Assembly (NCBI RefSeq): GCF_000317285.1
Contig: NZ_AJLN01000124.1
Coordinates: 1 to 35,962 of the forward strand
DNA length: 35,962 nt
Reading direction: 5' to 3'
Source of the DNA: Chlorogloeopsis fritschii PCC 6912
GTDB lineage: Bacteria; Cyanobacteriota; Cyanobacteriia; Cyanobacteriales; Nostocaceae
The position numbers and the translations under genes are program-made. Below the pieces are notes generated by a model. The model did not search any database. It saw only the letters and a program-made list of their open reading frames with translations, and was not told the origin of the DNA. Of the stretch, positions 25,672 to 33,047 are shown piece after piece (the first letter of the stretch is position 1; each line of letters starts with the position of its first letter).

Positions 25672-25727
25672 AACAGGGGATAGGTGACAGGGGACAGGGG
25701 ACAGGTGACAGGGGATAGGGAACAGGG
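25672..25727. repeat. Heptamer tandem repeat (STRR), GACAGGG-type, 8 units
   Basis: Eight contiguous heptamers: AACAGGG, GATAGGT, GACAGGG, GACAGGG, GACAGGT, GACAGGG, GATAGGG, AACAGGG. They start 5 bases after the aminopeptidase stop codon, between convergent genes. Confidence 0.8.
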
Positions 25728-25778
25728 ATTAGGAAGAAAGAAATTTTACTACCCGATGCCCAATCCCCGATACCGGAC

Positions 25779-26693
25779 TCATAAATCTGCTTTTTGATTA
25801 AGTTGCAAAATCAGCACTGCTCCCAGAACCAGAATACTGCCCAATATTTGTAGTGGTGTCAGAGCTTGCCCAAACCAAAACCAGGCAATAACAGCAGCGA
25901 TCGCTGGTTCTAAGGTAGCTGCGATCGCTGCTCGATCTGCTCGCACTCGCTGAATACCCCAGCAATAGAACAAAAAGGGAAGCAGTGTGCCGCCAACTCC
26001 TACAAACAAAACTCCTAGTAAATTATTTGCTTGAATCAAGCTAGTGGGAAATCCTTGCGGAAGTTGAACCGCAATCCAAAATAAACTTGCCACAATGAAG
26101 CCTTTCAACATCACCGTCACGGCATCATTAGCCATCCCCACCCGTTCTGCTAATAAAGTATAGGTTGCAAATAGAATCGCGCTGAGAAATGCACTGCCAA
26201 GCCCGATTGTGTCAAGCTGGCTCACATCGCCCCCTGATACCTGAGCTACTAACACCACTCCCACAATCGCGGCTGTTGCTGCCGCACCCACAGAAAATGA
26301 GGGTAAACGCCTTGTGGTAAGTGCAATCCACAGGACAATCAAGGCTGGAGCAGTATATTGAATCACAATCGCAACCGCAACCTCAAGCCGAGCGATCGCA
26401 AAGTAGTACGTAAAGTTCACTAACGCTAGAGCCAAGCCCAGCATCAAAATCCAACCGTTGATTTGGAAGTTTTTCCAAATGGATAACTTTCGAGTTTGCA
26501 GCCCGCTTAACACGCCTAATCCCACTGCTGAAATTGTGGCGCGAGCCTCTACCAACTCAAAGGGAGTAATCCCAGACTGGAAAAGCCCTTGAGCTACATT
26601 TGCCCCTACCGCCCACAAGATTGCGGCAAGGGCTATCGCGCCTAAACCCAGCAATGCAGAAGAGCGAAACTCTTTTTTGGAAGCAACTGCCAT
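25779..26693 (-). CDS. EamA/DMT-superfamily transporter
   Basis: A 304-residue inner membrane protein with ten predicted hydrophobic helices in two homologous halves, the two-EamA-domain layout of the drug/metabolite transporter superfamily. Visible family features are the N-terminal ALAAILWAVGANVAQGLFQSG, PFELVEARATIS after helix 1, and ATLEPAIAAVIAWFWFGQALT, the conserved last-helix-pair signature. It probably exports an amino acid or other small metabolite; the substrate is not predictable. The frame opens at TTG 26741; ATG 26693 starts just before the first helix and is preferred, although its ribosome binding site is weak. Confidence 0.88.
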   Translation of the reverse strand: MAVASKKEFRSSALLGLGAIALAAILWAVGANVAQGLFQSGITPFELVEARATISAVGLGVLSGLQTRKLSIWKNFQINGWILMLGLALALVNFTYYFAIARLEVAVAIVIQYTAPALIVLWIALTTRRLPSFSVGAAATAAIVGVVLVAQVSGGDVSQLDTIGLGSAFLSAILFATYTLLAERVGMANDAVTVMLKGFIVASLFWIAVQLPQGFPTSLIQANNLLGVLFVGVGGTLLPFLFYCWGIQRVRADRAAIAATLEPAIAAVIAWFWFGQALTPLQILGSILVLGAVLILQLNQKADL

Positions 26694-26905
26694 CTTGAGT
26701 ACGTGTTGTTGACACACGCTGAAAGTTAAAAAATTAATCAATCATGAATACTGGGTTACTATTGGTAATTCCTGATTGATTACCTAATTGCCAACATCCC
26801 GTAGTTTATAGTCTACTGAATCGTTCGCGATCGCCAAATAATCCTGCAATTCTCTACGTTCTAGTAATTACATATCTTAGTTTCCTTTGGCATCACAAAG
26901 GTTTT

Positions 26906-27589
26906 CTAAGCAATAATTTCTGCTAGGCGATCGCACTGTCCCGGTGTCCAAGGTTCTCCTAGTAACTTATAGTTCATCCGTGGGAAAAAGCCATATCTTT
27001 GACCTAATTCACCACTTAATAGAGTCATCCGTTCTATCGTTCGGGCATTGCTTAGTTTCCCGGTATCAATGTAGCGAAAGGGCGTTTTTCCCACGAGGCT
27101 AAAAAACTTGGTTTTCGCTTGCACATCATCGCTGACAACAAATACATCACTGACTGTCTCTCCAAATTGCGGAGCGTCAAATACTTCCCACCAAACATTT
27201 TTGAACGCACCTACAACTCGTGTTTTAGGAAACTGTTGCTGAATTTGCTCTGCTCCACTGGTATCCCACGGCAGAATGAAATCCGAGTAATCACTGTTAA
27301 ATGGATTGGAAATATCAATATAAACCTTGCCATCTAGCTGATTCCGCAATGGCTCAAGGGTATCTAGCAAACCGTCGCGTAAAAATAGGGCTGGCAAGAC
27401 AAATTCGGCTGTTGCGGCATCCACATAACTACCTGAGGTAATTTGCTCGCGCCCCAATTTCTGTACAATTCTGGCTGAACGCTCACGAAAACGCGAACCG
27501 AGAATTACACTCTGCCCTCCATCCGCAAACATCAGCGCAAGGCGAATTCCCATTCTACCTGTGCCAAGAATGCCAATTGTGCTATTCAT
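26906..27589 (-). CDS. NADPH-dependent F420 reductase-like / NADP-binding oxidoreductase
   Basis: A 227-residue Rossmann protein of the F420-dependent NADP reductase (COG2085-like) family. The N-terminus IGILGTGRMGIRLALMFADG has the GxGxxG dinucleotide loop at 9-14, and LGSRFRERS supplies the Ser/Arg pair expected for NADP(H). DISNPFN and VVGAFKNVWWEVF match later family motifs. Cyanobacteria use F420 in limited roles, so it may reduce another substrate, such as a quinone. ATG 27589. It is 56 bases downstream of the TetR gene on the same strand, and both are preceded by the same 20-mer, so they probably form one regulon. Confidence 0.82.
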   Translation of the reverse strand: MNSTIGILGTGRMGIRLALMFADGGQSVILGSRFRERSARIVQKLGREQITSGSYVDAATAEFVLPALFLRDGLLDTLEPLRNQLDGKVYIDISNPFNSDYSDFILPWDTSGAEQIQQQFPKTRVVGAFKNVWWEVFDAPQFGETVSDVFVVSDDVQAKTKFFSLVGKTPFRYIDTGKLSNARTIERMTLLSGELGQRYGFFPRMNYKLLGEPWTPGQCDRLAEIIA

Positions 27590-27610
27590 AATTTTCTCCT
27601 AATTTATCTA

Positions 27611-27630
27611 TCTACTAGTTGGTAGGCAAA
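27611..27630 (-). promoter_or_regulatory. Putative TetR operator before the NADP-binding oxidoreductase
   Basis: TCTACTAGTTGGTAGGCAAA matches the sequence at 28233-28252 in 19 of 20 bases. It lies 21 bases upstream of the ATG at 27589 on the minus strand. Confidence 0.65.
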
Positions 27631-27645
27631 AGAATAAAAAAATAT

Positions 27646-28224
27646 TTATCCCTTCACCAGTTGCATCAGTTGCTCAATCACTGCTCGATATTGCTCAACA
27701 CCACCACTGGCACGGACAATTAAGATTCCACCCTCTAAAAGAGAGAAAATCAGCGTTGCCATTGCTTTCACATCACCAGGAAACCCAAATACTCCTGTGT
27801 TGCGACCTTCATTCAGGATTGTCGCTAATCTTTCTTCATTGTTACGGTAGAATACTGCAACACGTTCTACAAGTGGATTTTTCAGAGTTGCCAGTTCAGC
27901 GCCAAGCATACCGCACAGACAAGCTTTGTCATGGTTGCCACTACTGAGCGTCGCTTCAAACAACCCACAATAGCGACGGAGTTTCTCATCTGCTGGAATG
28001 GGCATAGCAATAATATTGTCCACCAACCGCAGAAAGTAAGCGTTATATCGGTCAAGCAAAGTTGCAATCAAGTCATCCTTCGTTGGAAAGTGATGGTGGA
28101 TGCTTGCTTTACGAATCCCGACTGCAACGCTGATATCCTGGTAGCTGATGGCGTTTACACCCAAGCGCTGGATGAGTTCTTGGGCTGCATCGAGAATTTG
28201 AGTTCGAGTATCTTTCAAATTCAT
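27646..28224 (-). CDS. TetR/AcrR-family transcriptional regulator (beside the F420-reductase-like gene)
   Basis: A 192-residue regulator with an N-terminal helix-turn-helix at about 8-55 (ILDAAQELIQRLGVNAISYQ, then ISVAVGIRKASIHHHFPTKD) and a C-terminal helical domain resembling the LmrA/YxaF-type subgroup, which bind flavonoids or drugs. Its C-terminal domain has Cys residues in KACLCGMLGAEL, a pattern I recall in that subgroup. ATG 28224. A copy of the 20-mer lies just upstream and another before the downstream reductase gene, so self-repression and control of the reductase are likely. The inducer is unknown. Confidence 0.9.
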   Translation of the reverse strand: MNLKDTRTQILDAAQELIQRLGVNAISYQDISVAVGIRKASIHHHFPTKDDLIATLLDRYNAYFLRLVDNIIAMPIPADEKLRRYCGLFEATLSSGNHDKACLCGMLGAELATLKNPLVERVAVFYRNNEERLATILNEGRNTGVFGFPGDVKAMATLIFSLLEGGILIVRASGGVEQYRAVIEQLMQLVKG

Positions 28225-28232
28225 GTCTCCAT

Positions 28233-28252
28233 TCTACTAGTAGGTAGGCAAA
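28233..28252 (-). promoter_or_regulatory. Putative TetR operator before its own gene
   Basis: TCTACTAGTAGGTAGGCAAA contains the perfect palindrome CTACTAGTAG. It lies 8 bases upstream of the ATG at 28224 and is almost identical to 27611-27630. Confidence 0.65.
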
Positions 28253-28359
28253 GTGTCAAGAACAAAGAATAAAAATAAAGGATTGTTTGTTAGTGAGAGG
28301 GTCATAGCGGAATGGGACTAAGTTAAGTACTCCTAACACGCTGGTTAAGCAGTGATTTT

Positions 28360-28728
28360 TTACTTAACTTTTTTCGCTGATATGCTTGTGCCATTTTGGC
28401 GAAGACTCAATTCAGTGACTTGCCCCAGGGAAGATTTGACAAACACAACAGTTGCATTTACTGTCTTAGCAAAAAATTCAAGGGGTGATTTTGGGTAAAG
28501 TTGAAAGGGAGCTTGTTGAGCGATTTGAAAAAAGAGAGCATCATCTTTTTTATTTACTTTTATCAAACCATTTTTGAATTCGTACTCGCCAAGGTAAGCA
28601 TTGTAAATTTCTGGTGCGACAGAAAAATATATTGGTTTTTGAGGCAAAAGCTCCAGCCAATTATATTCAAAAGCGATCGCACCACAGTTTGGGGCTAGCT
28701 TTCCGAGAACTGTAACCAGAGTCCACGC
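28360..28728 (-). pseudogene. Remnant of a DUF3471-containing serine hydrolase (beta-lactamase-like)
   Basis: The 95 residues from 28647 to 28360 (for example EIYNAYLGEYEFKNGLIKV and FFAKTVNATVVFVKSSLGQV) resemble the small C-terminal DUF3471 domain found after class C beta-lactamase-like serine hydrolases. The only start is a TTG at 28647 with no ribosome binding site. The frame stays open upstream to an in-frame TAA at 28729-28731, without any SxxK-bearing hydrolase domain. It is most simply a 5'-truncated relic. It could instead be a small stand-alone domain. Confidence 0.5.
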
Positions 28729-28905
28729 TTAAATCGTGTATTCTAAAGCCTATCTTCACTAATCCAGCAATTTTGTTCTATGTTGCGTCACCAGTTGGCG
28801 ATCGCCTGAATAAATCGCAAACCCTCTCGCTTAACAAGCGTGCCATTCGGGTCATAGCAGGATAAGTACCAAAATAATCCACAATCAGGTTCAAAAATAA
28901 AATTA

Positions 28906-29487
28906 ATGCACGAACTTCCTGAGTACATTACGCATTACTACGAACAAGGGAGCGACATTCTCAAAAACATTTGCAGTCATCCTGATGAAGTAGCGGAGGT
29001 GATACTAGCACATCTCAAAGAAAATGGTAAGCGGACATGGCTGCATCCTGGGTATCTTGAGGAACGGCGCAGAGTCGAAGCATGGTTGTACGAAGAGTTT
29101 GAAGAGAAGGGTAAAAAGCCATATCTCAAGCACCCACTTTATTTTGTCTTAGGCGAAAACGATGACTTTTTTCAAAAAAATGGGTTTTTTAGCAATGCTA
29201 ACCCTGCGAAATTAAGACTGCCTTTGTCGCTTTTTACAAGTGACATGATTTCGTTTACATATCCTGATAGTATGCCAAGTTTGGCAATTGCGACACTTGA
29301 GCGAGGCGAAGCATATCGGAAACCTTTTCACGGAAAAGTCTTTACTTTAGAAGAAATAAATGACATTGTGCAGGCGTATGGATTGCCAGGGGATAAGTGG
29401 AAATATGAAGAGTACTGGCGCTATGACCGTTTTATTGAAGTACAAATATGGGATGACCGACCCATTTGGAATTTTTTACAAAGTTAG
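28906..29487 (+). CDS. Hypothetical protein, 193 residues
   Basis: Not a characterised family. The protein is soluble, acidic to neutral and rich in aromatic residues. The block HPGYLEERRRVEAWLYEEFEE followed by KPYLKHPLYFVLGENDDFF is distinctive, and a later EEINDIVQAYGLPGDKWKYE segment looks helical. I have the impression of similar cyanobacterial hypotheticals, but that is memory rather than evidence. ATG 28906 is used; no clear Shine-Dalgarno. Neighbours are a gene remnant on one side and an unusual small transcription unit on the other, so context gives no function. Confidence 0.7.
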   Translation: MHELPEYITHYYEQGSDILKNICSHPDEVAEVILAHLKENGKRTWLHPGYLEERRRVEAWLYEEFEEKGKKPYLKHPLYFVLGENDDFFQKNGFFSNANPAKLRLPLSLFTSDMISFTYPDSMPSLAIATLERGEAYRKPFHGKVFTLEEINDIVQAYGLPGDKWKYEEYWRYDRFIEVQIWDDRPIWNFLQS

Positions 29488-29572
29488 GATTAAAACATTT
29501 ATTAAGGACAGAAAACCGAATTGAATATAGCGATAAGTGAATTACTTAGTCGTATAATTACATAATTGTAAT

Positions 29573-29601
29573 TTGACAATCAAGACAAAAAAAATTACAA
29601 T
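29573..29601 (+). promoter_or_regulatory. Strong sigma70-type promoter of a small unit
   Basis: Consensus TTGACA (29573-29578) and TACAAT (29596-29601) are separated by exactly 17 bases. The start would be near 29608. The inverted repeat AATTACA-TAAT-TGTAATT directly upstream touches the -35 and may be an operator. Confidence 0.65.
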
Positions 29602-29607
29602 ATATAC

Positions 29608-29886
29608 AATTTAGTAATTCCTTAAAAACAAAGATATAAGGAATGCTTGCAAATAACAAGCTTATTGGAATTATCGTATCAATGTAGGAAAAGCTTTATG
29701 CGATTAAAAAGATGGGAGTCACCCCGCCGACAAGGCAGGAATGACAAAGGAAAAGGAGGATCTGCACGACAACGGCAACTCAAGAAACAGCAGCAGATGC
29801 TTCGACGCAAGTTGAAGACGGGAGATGAAGAAAAAAGCAAATATCAAGAAAGGGGGGAAGCGAATTTAAACTTCCCCCTATTTTTT
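29608..29886 (+). ncRNA. Small transcription unit of about 280 bases, unknown product
   Basis: Bounded by a near-consensus promoter and a strong terminator, with a middle part (29710-29830) clearly richer in G+C than its surroundings. Three short frames compete. MGVTPPTRQE (29712-29744) overlaps by ATGA with a 24-codon frame (29741-29815, MTKEKEDLHDNGNSR...), which has AGGA directly against its ATG. A third, very basic frame starting MRLKRWESPRRQG at 29698 runs to 29916, past the terminator, so it is unlikely to be translated in full from this transcript. It could be a regulatory RNA or a small-protein mRNA; I recognise neither. Confidence 0.45.
29853..29886 (+). terminator. Rho-independent terminator of the small unit
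   Basis: GGGGGAAG (29853-29860) pairs perfectly with CTTCCCCC (29871-29878) across a 10-base loop and is followed by TATTTTTT. Confidence 0.88.
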
Positions 29887-29962
29887 GGCTTTTCGATGAT
29901 AAAAATAAAGCTTTAATATAAATTCCTCACAAGTTCCTCAACTTCTTGACCTATAACTCACA

Positions 29963-30310
29963 GTGGAGAAGTTTAGGAATTATGAATTTACTTTCAAATC
30001 TCCATTTCACCTCTCGAAAGAGGCAAAATCTTACGTTGGAGCGTGGTTTATGGCAAGAAGATGGGCAACACTCCAGAGAACACAAAGGCAGGAGAAAATC
30101 TTACTTTCAGAGCAAGCAGAATGCATGGGTGGAATACTAAAGGAACGAATCTCATACTCTTGGGAAAGTTACTCTCCGACAATAAATCATAGCTTGCATG
30201 AGAAGTTGTCAGGCTATTTTGCCGATACTTCCAGAATGGCAGATTTAGCACGTTCTCATTTTGGTTATCGGCATTGGGCAAGGCTGAAGATTGCCAGATC
30301 TATAACTTAG
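29963..30310 (+). CDS. Doubtful hypothetical protein, 115 residues
   Basis: GTG 29963 to TAG 30310. The product is basic and mixed in composition (for example AKSYVGAWFMARRWATLQR and MADLARSHFGYRHWARLKI), looking more protein-like than most random frames, but there is no good ribosome binding site, no promoter and no family match. An internal ATG (codon 30, in AWFMARRW) is possible. Other frames overlap it. It may be a decayed gene. Confidence 0.25.
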   Translation: MEKFRNYEFTFKSPFHLSKEAKSYVGAWFMARRWATLQRTQRQEKILLSEQAECMGGILKERISYSWESYSPTINHSLHEKLSGYFADTSRMADLARSHFGYRHWARLKIARSIT

Positions 30311-30414
30311 TAGAGATAGTTAACGGTTACTTCTACGATCGCACTCCTCACCGCAACATCCTGAATCGAGAAAGACTCCTCAATGCGATCGCTTATCTAA
30401 TTGTGAATATAAAA

Positions 30415-30446
30415 AGCCCTATTCAAAATCGATTTGAACAGGGTTT
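30415..30446 (-). terminator. Terminator of the fasciclin-domain gene
   Basis: On the minus strand AAACCCT-G-TTCAAA pairs with TTTGAAT-AGGGCTT across a short loop, followed by a run of T (complement of AAAAA at 30411-30415). It lies about 50 bases after the stop codon. Confidence 0.75.
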
Positions 30447-30492
30447 ACGGCTAAAAACTGTGTGCCTACAGAGACATAATGAGCTAACAAAA

Positions 30493-31332
30493 TTACAAGT
30501 TAGGAGGCAATATTACTTGATCGATTGCATGGATGACGCCGTTACTACCTTTAATATCTGGTTTCACAACATTAGCATCATTTACCATTACGCTCTTGCC
30601 ACCATCAGCTTTGACAGTGATTGGACTGCCTTCAACACTGTTTACTTCACCAGATTTTAAGTCAGTTGATAATACCTGACCAGGAACTACATGATAAGTC
30701 AAAATTTTGACCAATACTTCTTTATTTTCTGGCTTCAACAAATCTTGTACAGCATCTTGTGGTAATTTAGCAAAAGCTGCATCTGTGGGTGCAAATACAG
30801 TGAAAGGCCCTTTGCCCTGCAAAGTTTCTGTTAACCCAGCTGCTTTCAAAGCTTTAGTTAACATTGAAAATTCCTTATTGGATTCTGCCAGAGCCACTAA
30901 ATTTTTACCTTCTGTGCCTGTTGATGGTTGAGTAGGAGTTGTCTCTACTCCTGGTGTAGGAGCAGGCTCGGTAGGTGTAGTTTCAGGGGTTGTAGGTGGA
31001 ACTGCCGGAGTACTTCCAGGACAAGCAGCGCGATTATAAGGGCACTCATCTAAAATACTTGGTCTAGGATTTAGCGGCCCTTGTCCTGTATTTTGTACTA
31101 GATTGTTTTTACTTGGTTTTTTGCCCTTGGGTGCAGACGCAGGCGCACTAAGTGTGTATTGAGTATTAGCCAAAATGCTTTGAGTGCGGCTATACAGAGT
31201 TTCTTGGAACAAACCAGGTTGACGATTGAGAGCCTCGTTTGCTCCTACAGGTAACCCAATTAGGAGACTTGCGCTCGTCACTCCTGCTATACCAGCCAAC
31301 TTGGTCAGCAAATTGCTATAATCTACCTTCAT
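30493..31332 (-). CDS. Secreted fasciclin (FAS1) domain protein
   Basis: A 279-residue exported protein. An N-terminal signal peptide ends at about residue 31 ([14 protein letters not shown]). Then comes a low-complexity region with one possible disulfide pair ([12 protein letters not shown]), a Pro/Thr-rich linker (about 105-140), and a single C-terminal FAS1 domain of about 130 residues: [20 protein letters not shown], the H1 motif [27 protein letters not shown], and the H2-like [17 protein letters not shown]1 domains mediate adhesion or matrix contacts, probably in the outer layers here. The frame opens at codon 31368; ATG 31332 begins the signal peptide and is preferred. Confidence 0.9.
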   Translation of the reverse strand: MKVDYSNLLTKLAGIAGVTSASLLIGLPVGANEALNRQPGLFQETLYSRTQSILANTQYTLSAPASAPKGKKPSKNNLVQNTGQGPLNPRPSILDECPYNRAACPGSTPAVPPTTPETTPTEPAPTPGVETTPTQPSTGTEGKNLVALAESNKEFSMLTKALKAAGLTETLQGKGPFTVFAPTDAAFAKLPQDAVQDLLKPENKEVLVKILTYHVVPGQVLSTDLKSGEVNSVEGSPITVKADGGKSVMVNDANVVKPDIKGSNGVIHAIDQVILPPNL

Positions 31333-32128
31333 AAATTTTGTTTGGCTTAAATTTCTACACATTACCATAAAGATTTATAACATCTTGCTACGCAAAAAAT
31401 CTAATTGTATAAGTAATTTTTGATTGCACAAAGCAGTTGTGATCATAATATCCAATATCTTTCAGATACTTATACAAAGAGTGATTGAGTGCCATGAGTG
31501 CAAACAAAATATCAATAAAATATATATTAAGTAAAGCGACTCATAGGAACACTTATATGTTCCCTGAGAAAACAACTAGTCTTTAGAAATTACAGAATAA
31601 ATCTTTTTATATGGCAAAATTTAAATTCGTCTCAGCCTAAAACTTTTACTGAAAGTTTTTTTGTTTGGCAATAATAAATACAATAATTTCAGTAAGTTTA
31701 ACGAGTAAACCACTCATCTTCCTAAATGTATGTCTATCTATAGAAATTTCGCATTCAATGGCATAAATAATTAAAGATTAGGGTTTATTATGCTTGCGGT
31801 CGCAAATTTTTCATGATTGCTTCCATAAATCTAAAGATGTAGAACCATGGTAATACAAAAAAGCGTTTCAACTACGTTGTTAAAATTTTTACCATTGCTG
31901 CTTGTGTAATTAAATAATTTAGTGCTAATCGGCAAATAGAAAATGAAATTTTCCAACAAAATTGTCTATGCAAGTATTTTTGCTGATTTTGACAAGAATA
32001 CAAATCTTAATCTAATTAGAAATTAAAAAGTTAATTATTATAAATTGAAATCGATTTAAAAAGAGATTAATTTTTATGAAGGCAAAATTGTAAAATTAAA
32101 GCATAAACCATAATACAGGGTTTGATAA
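31333..32128. other. 800-base AT-rich divergent intergenic region
   Basis: No gene supported; a 27-codon frame at 31942 is not convincing. Two dyads stand out: GGAACA-6-TGTTCC (31546-31563), operator-like, and TTACTGAAA (31646-31654) / TTTCAGTAA (31687-31695). Promoters for the fasciclin gene (minus) and GST gene (plus) should lie here. Confidence 0.5.
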
Positions 32129-32926
32129 ATGCTGGAATTGTATCAATTTGAACTGTCCCAGTACTCAGAAAAAGTACGCTTAATCCTCGATTATAAAGGT
32201 TTGGAATACCGTAAAATCGAGGTTACGCCAGGAATAGGACAAGTAGAACTTTTTCGTTTAACTGGTCAGCGACAAGTGCCCATACTCAAAGATGGGCATC
32301 AGTATATTGTTGACTCTACTGAGATAGCTAAGTATTTAGACTTACATTATCCCGATCGCCCACTGATCCCACAAGATTCCAAACAACGGGGTTTATGCCT
32401 CATGATGGAAGAGTGGGCAGATGAATCGATTGGCATCAAAGGACGGAAGGCACTATTTTCTGCCATTAGTCAAGACCAAAATTTCCGCAAAGCTTTGTTA
32501 CCTAATTCTGTTCCCGATGTCTTCAAAACTTTTGTAGAAGGAGTACCAAACGATGTACTCAAACTTTTGGGCTTTGGAGTCGGTTACAGCCCAGAAGCAG
32601 TACAAAGAGCGATCGCCGATTTGAAACAAGACTTGGAAGCTTTATGTCTGCTATTGGCAGATAGTCCTTATTTATTAGGAGATGAACCAACCCTAGCCGA
32701 TTTTGCAGTGGCAGGTTTATCTATATTATTAAAATTTCCTAATGGCCCTTATCTGGATTTGCCAGCCGACATCAGAGGCAAAGGAGTACCTGGTTTAGCA
32801 GACAATCCTGCCTATGAACCATTCTTTGTGTGGCGCGATCGCCTTTACGCCCAATTCCGCAAACCAGTTGTAGGTTCTGGGTTCTCCACGGGTACAACTG
32901 CGCCTACTTCGATTCAAATTGAGTAG
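32129..32926 (+). CDS. Glutathione S-transferase family protein
   Basis: A 265-residue soluble GST. Residues 1-78 are the thioredoxin-fold domain: LYQFELSQYSEKVRLILDYK with Ser where glutaredoxins have Cys, RQVPILKDG with the cis-proline, and DSTEIAKYLD with the Glu/Ser pair that binds the glutathione gamma-glutamyl group. The helical C-terminal domain follows, with the SPYLLGDEPTLADFAVAGL capping motif. The protein is longer than the usual roughly 200-220 residues because of an insertion around 120-160 and a Ser/Thr/Pro tail. ATG 32129. The stop codon lies inside the first heptamer of a repeat array that forms a hairpin. Confidence 0.88.
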   Translation: MLELYQFELSQYSEKVRLILDYKGLEYRKIEVTPGIGQVELFRLTGQRQVPILKDGHQYIVDSTEIAKYLDLHYPDRPLIPQDSKQRGLCLMMEEWADESIGIKGRKALFSAISQDQNFRKALLPNSVPDVFKTFVEGVPNDVLKLLGFGVGYSPEAVQRAIADLKQDLEALCLLLADSPYLLGDEPTLADFAVAGLSILLKFPNGPYLDLPADIRGKGVPGLADNPAYEPFFVWRDRLYAQFRKPVVGSGFSTGTTAPTSIQIE

Positions 32927-32962
32927 TTAGTGGTTAGTAGTTAGTAGGGGCTAACTACTAAC
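32924..32962. repeat. Heptamer repeat forming a perfect 12-bp hairpin
   Basis: The heptamers TAGTTAG, TGGTTAG, TAGTTAG start at the GST stop codon. GTTAGTAGTTAG (32933-32944) pairs perfectly with CTAACTACTAAC (32951-32962) across TAGGGG. It may act as a terminator or 3'-end stabiliser, although no U-run follows. Confidence 0.7.
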
Positions 32963-33047
32963 AGTTCTAACAGAAAATAATGTTTATCCACGCCCATCTA
33001 TTTAAAATTCAACCTAAAATAAGGCACGTAAGTATGTAATTAATGAA

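Larger units (their letters stand above)
29488..30492. other. Accessory-looking kilobase with small unit and doubtful ORF
   Basis: It holds an AT-rich start with the inverted repeat AATTACA-TAAT-TGTAATT (29556-29573), a promoter (29573), a terminator (29853-29886), a 115-codon frame (29963-30310) and the terminator of the fasciclin gene (30415-30446). No recognised protein is encoded. Confidence 0.5.

Noticed and set aside
26906-27589. Evidence for F420 biosynthesis in this organism
   Set aside because: The family name reflects ancestry; the visible motifs only show NADP binding and no F420 synthesis gene is in the window.
29698-29916. Basic 72-codon ATG frame starting MRLKRWESPRRQG
   Set aside because: It passes through a strong terminator hairpin and T-run, so its last codons would not be on the transcript. 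Its basic composition follows from A/G-rich sequence.
31942-32025. 27-codon ATG frame before the GST gene
   Set aside because: AT-rich Lys/Asn/Ile/Phe composition typical of random frames and no Shine-Dalgarno.
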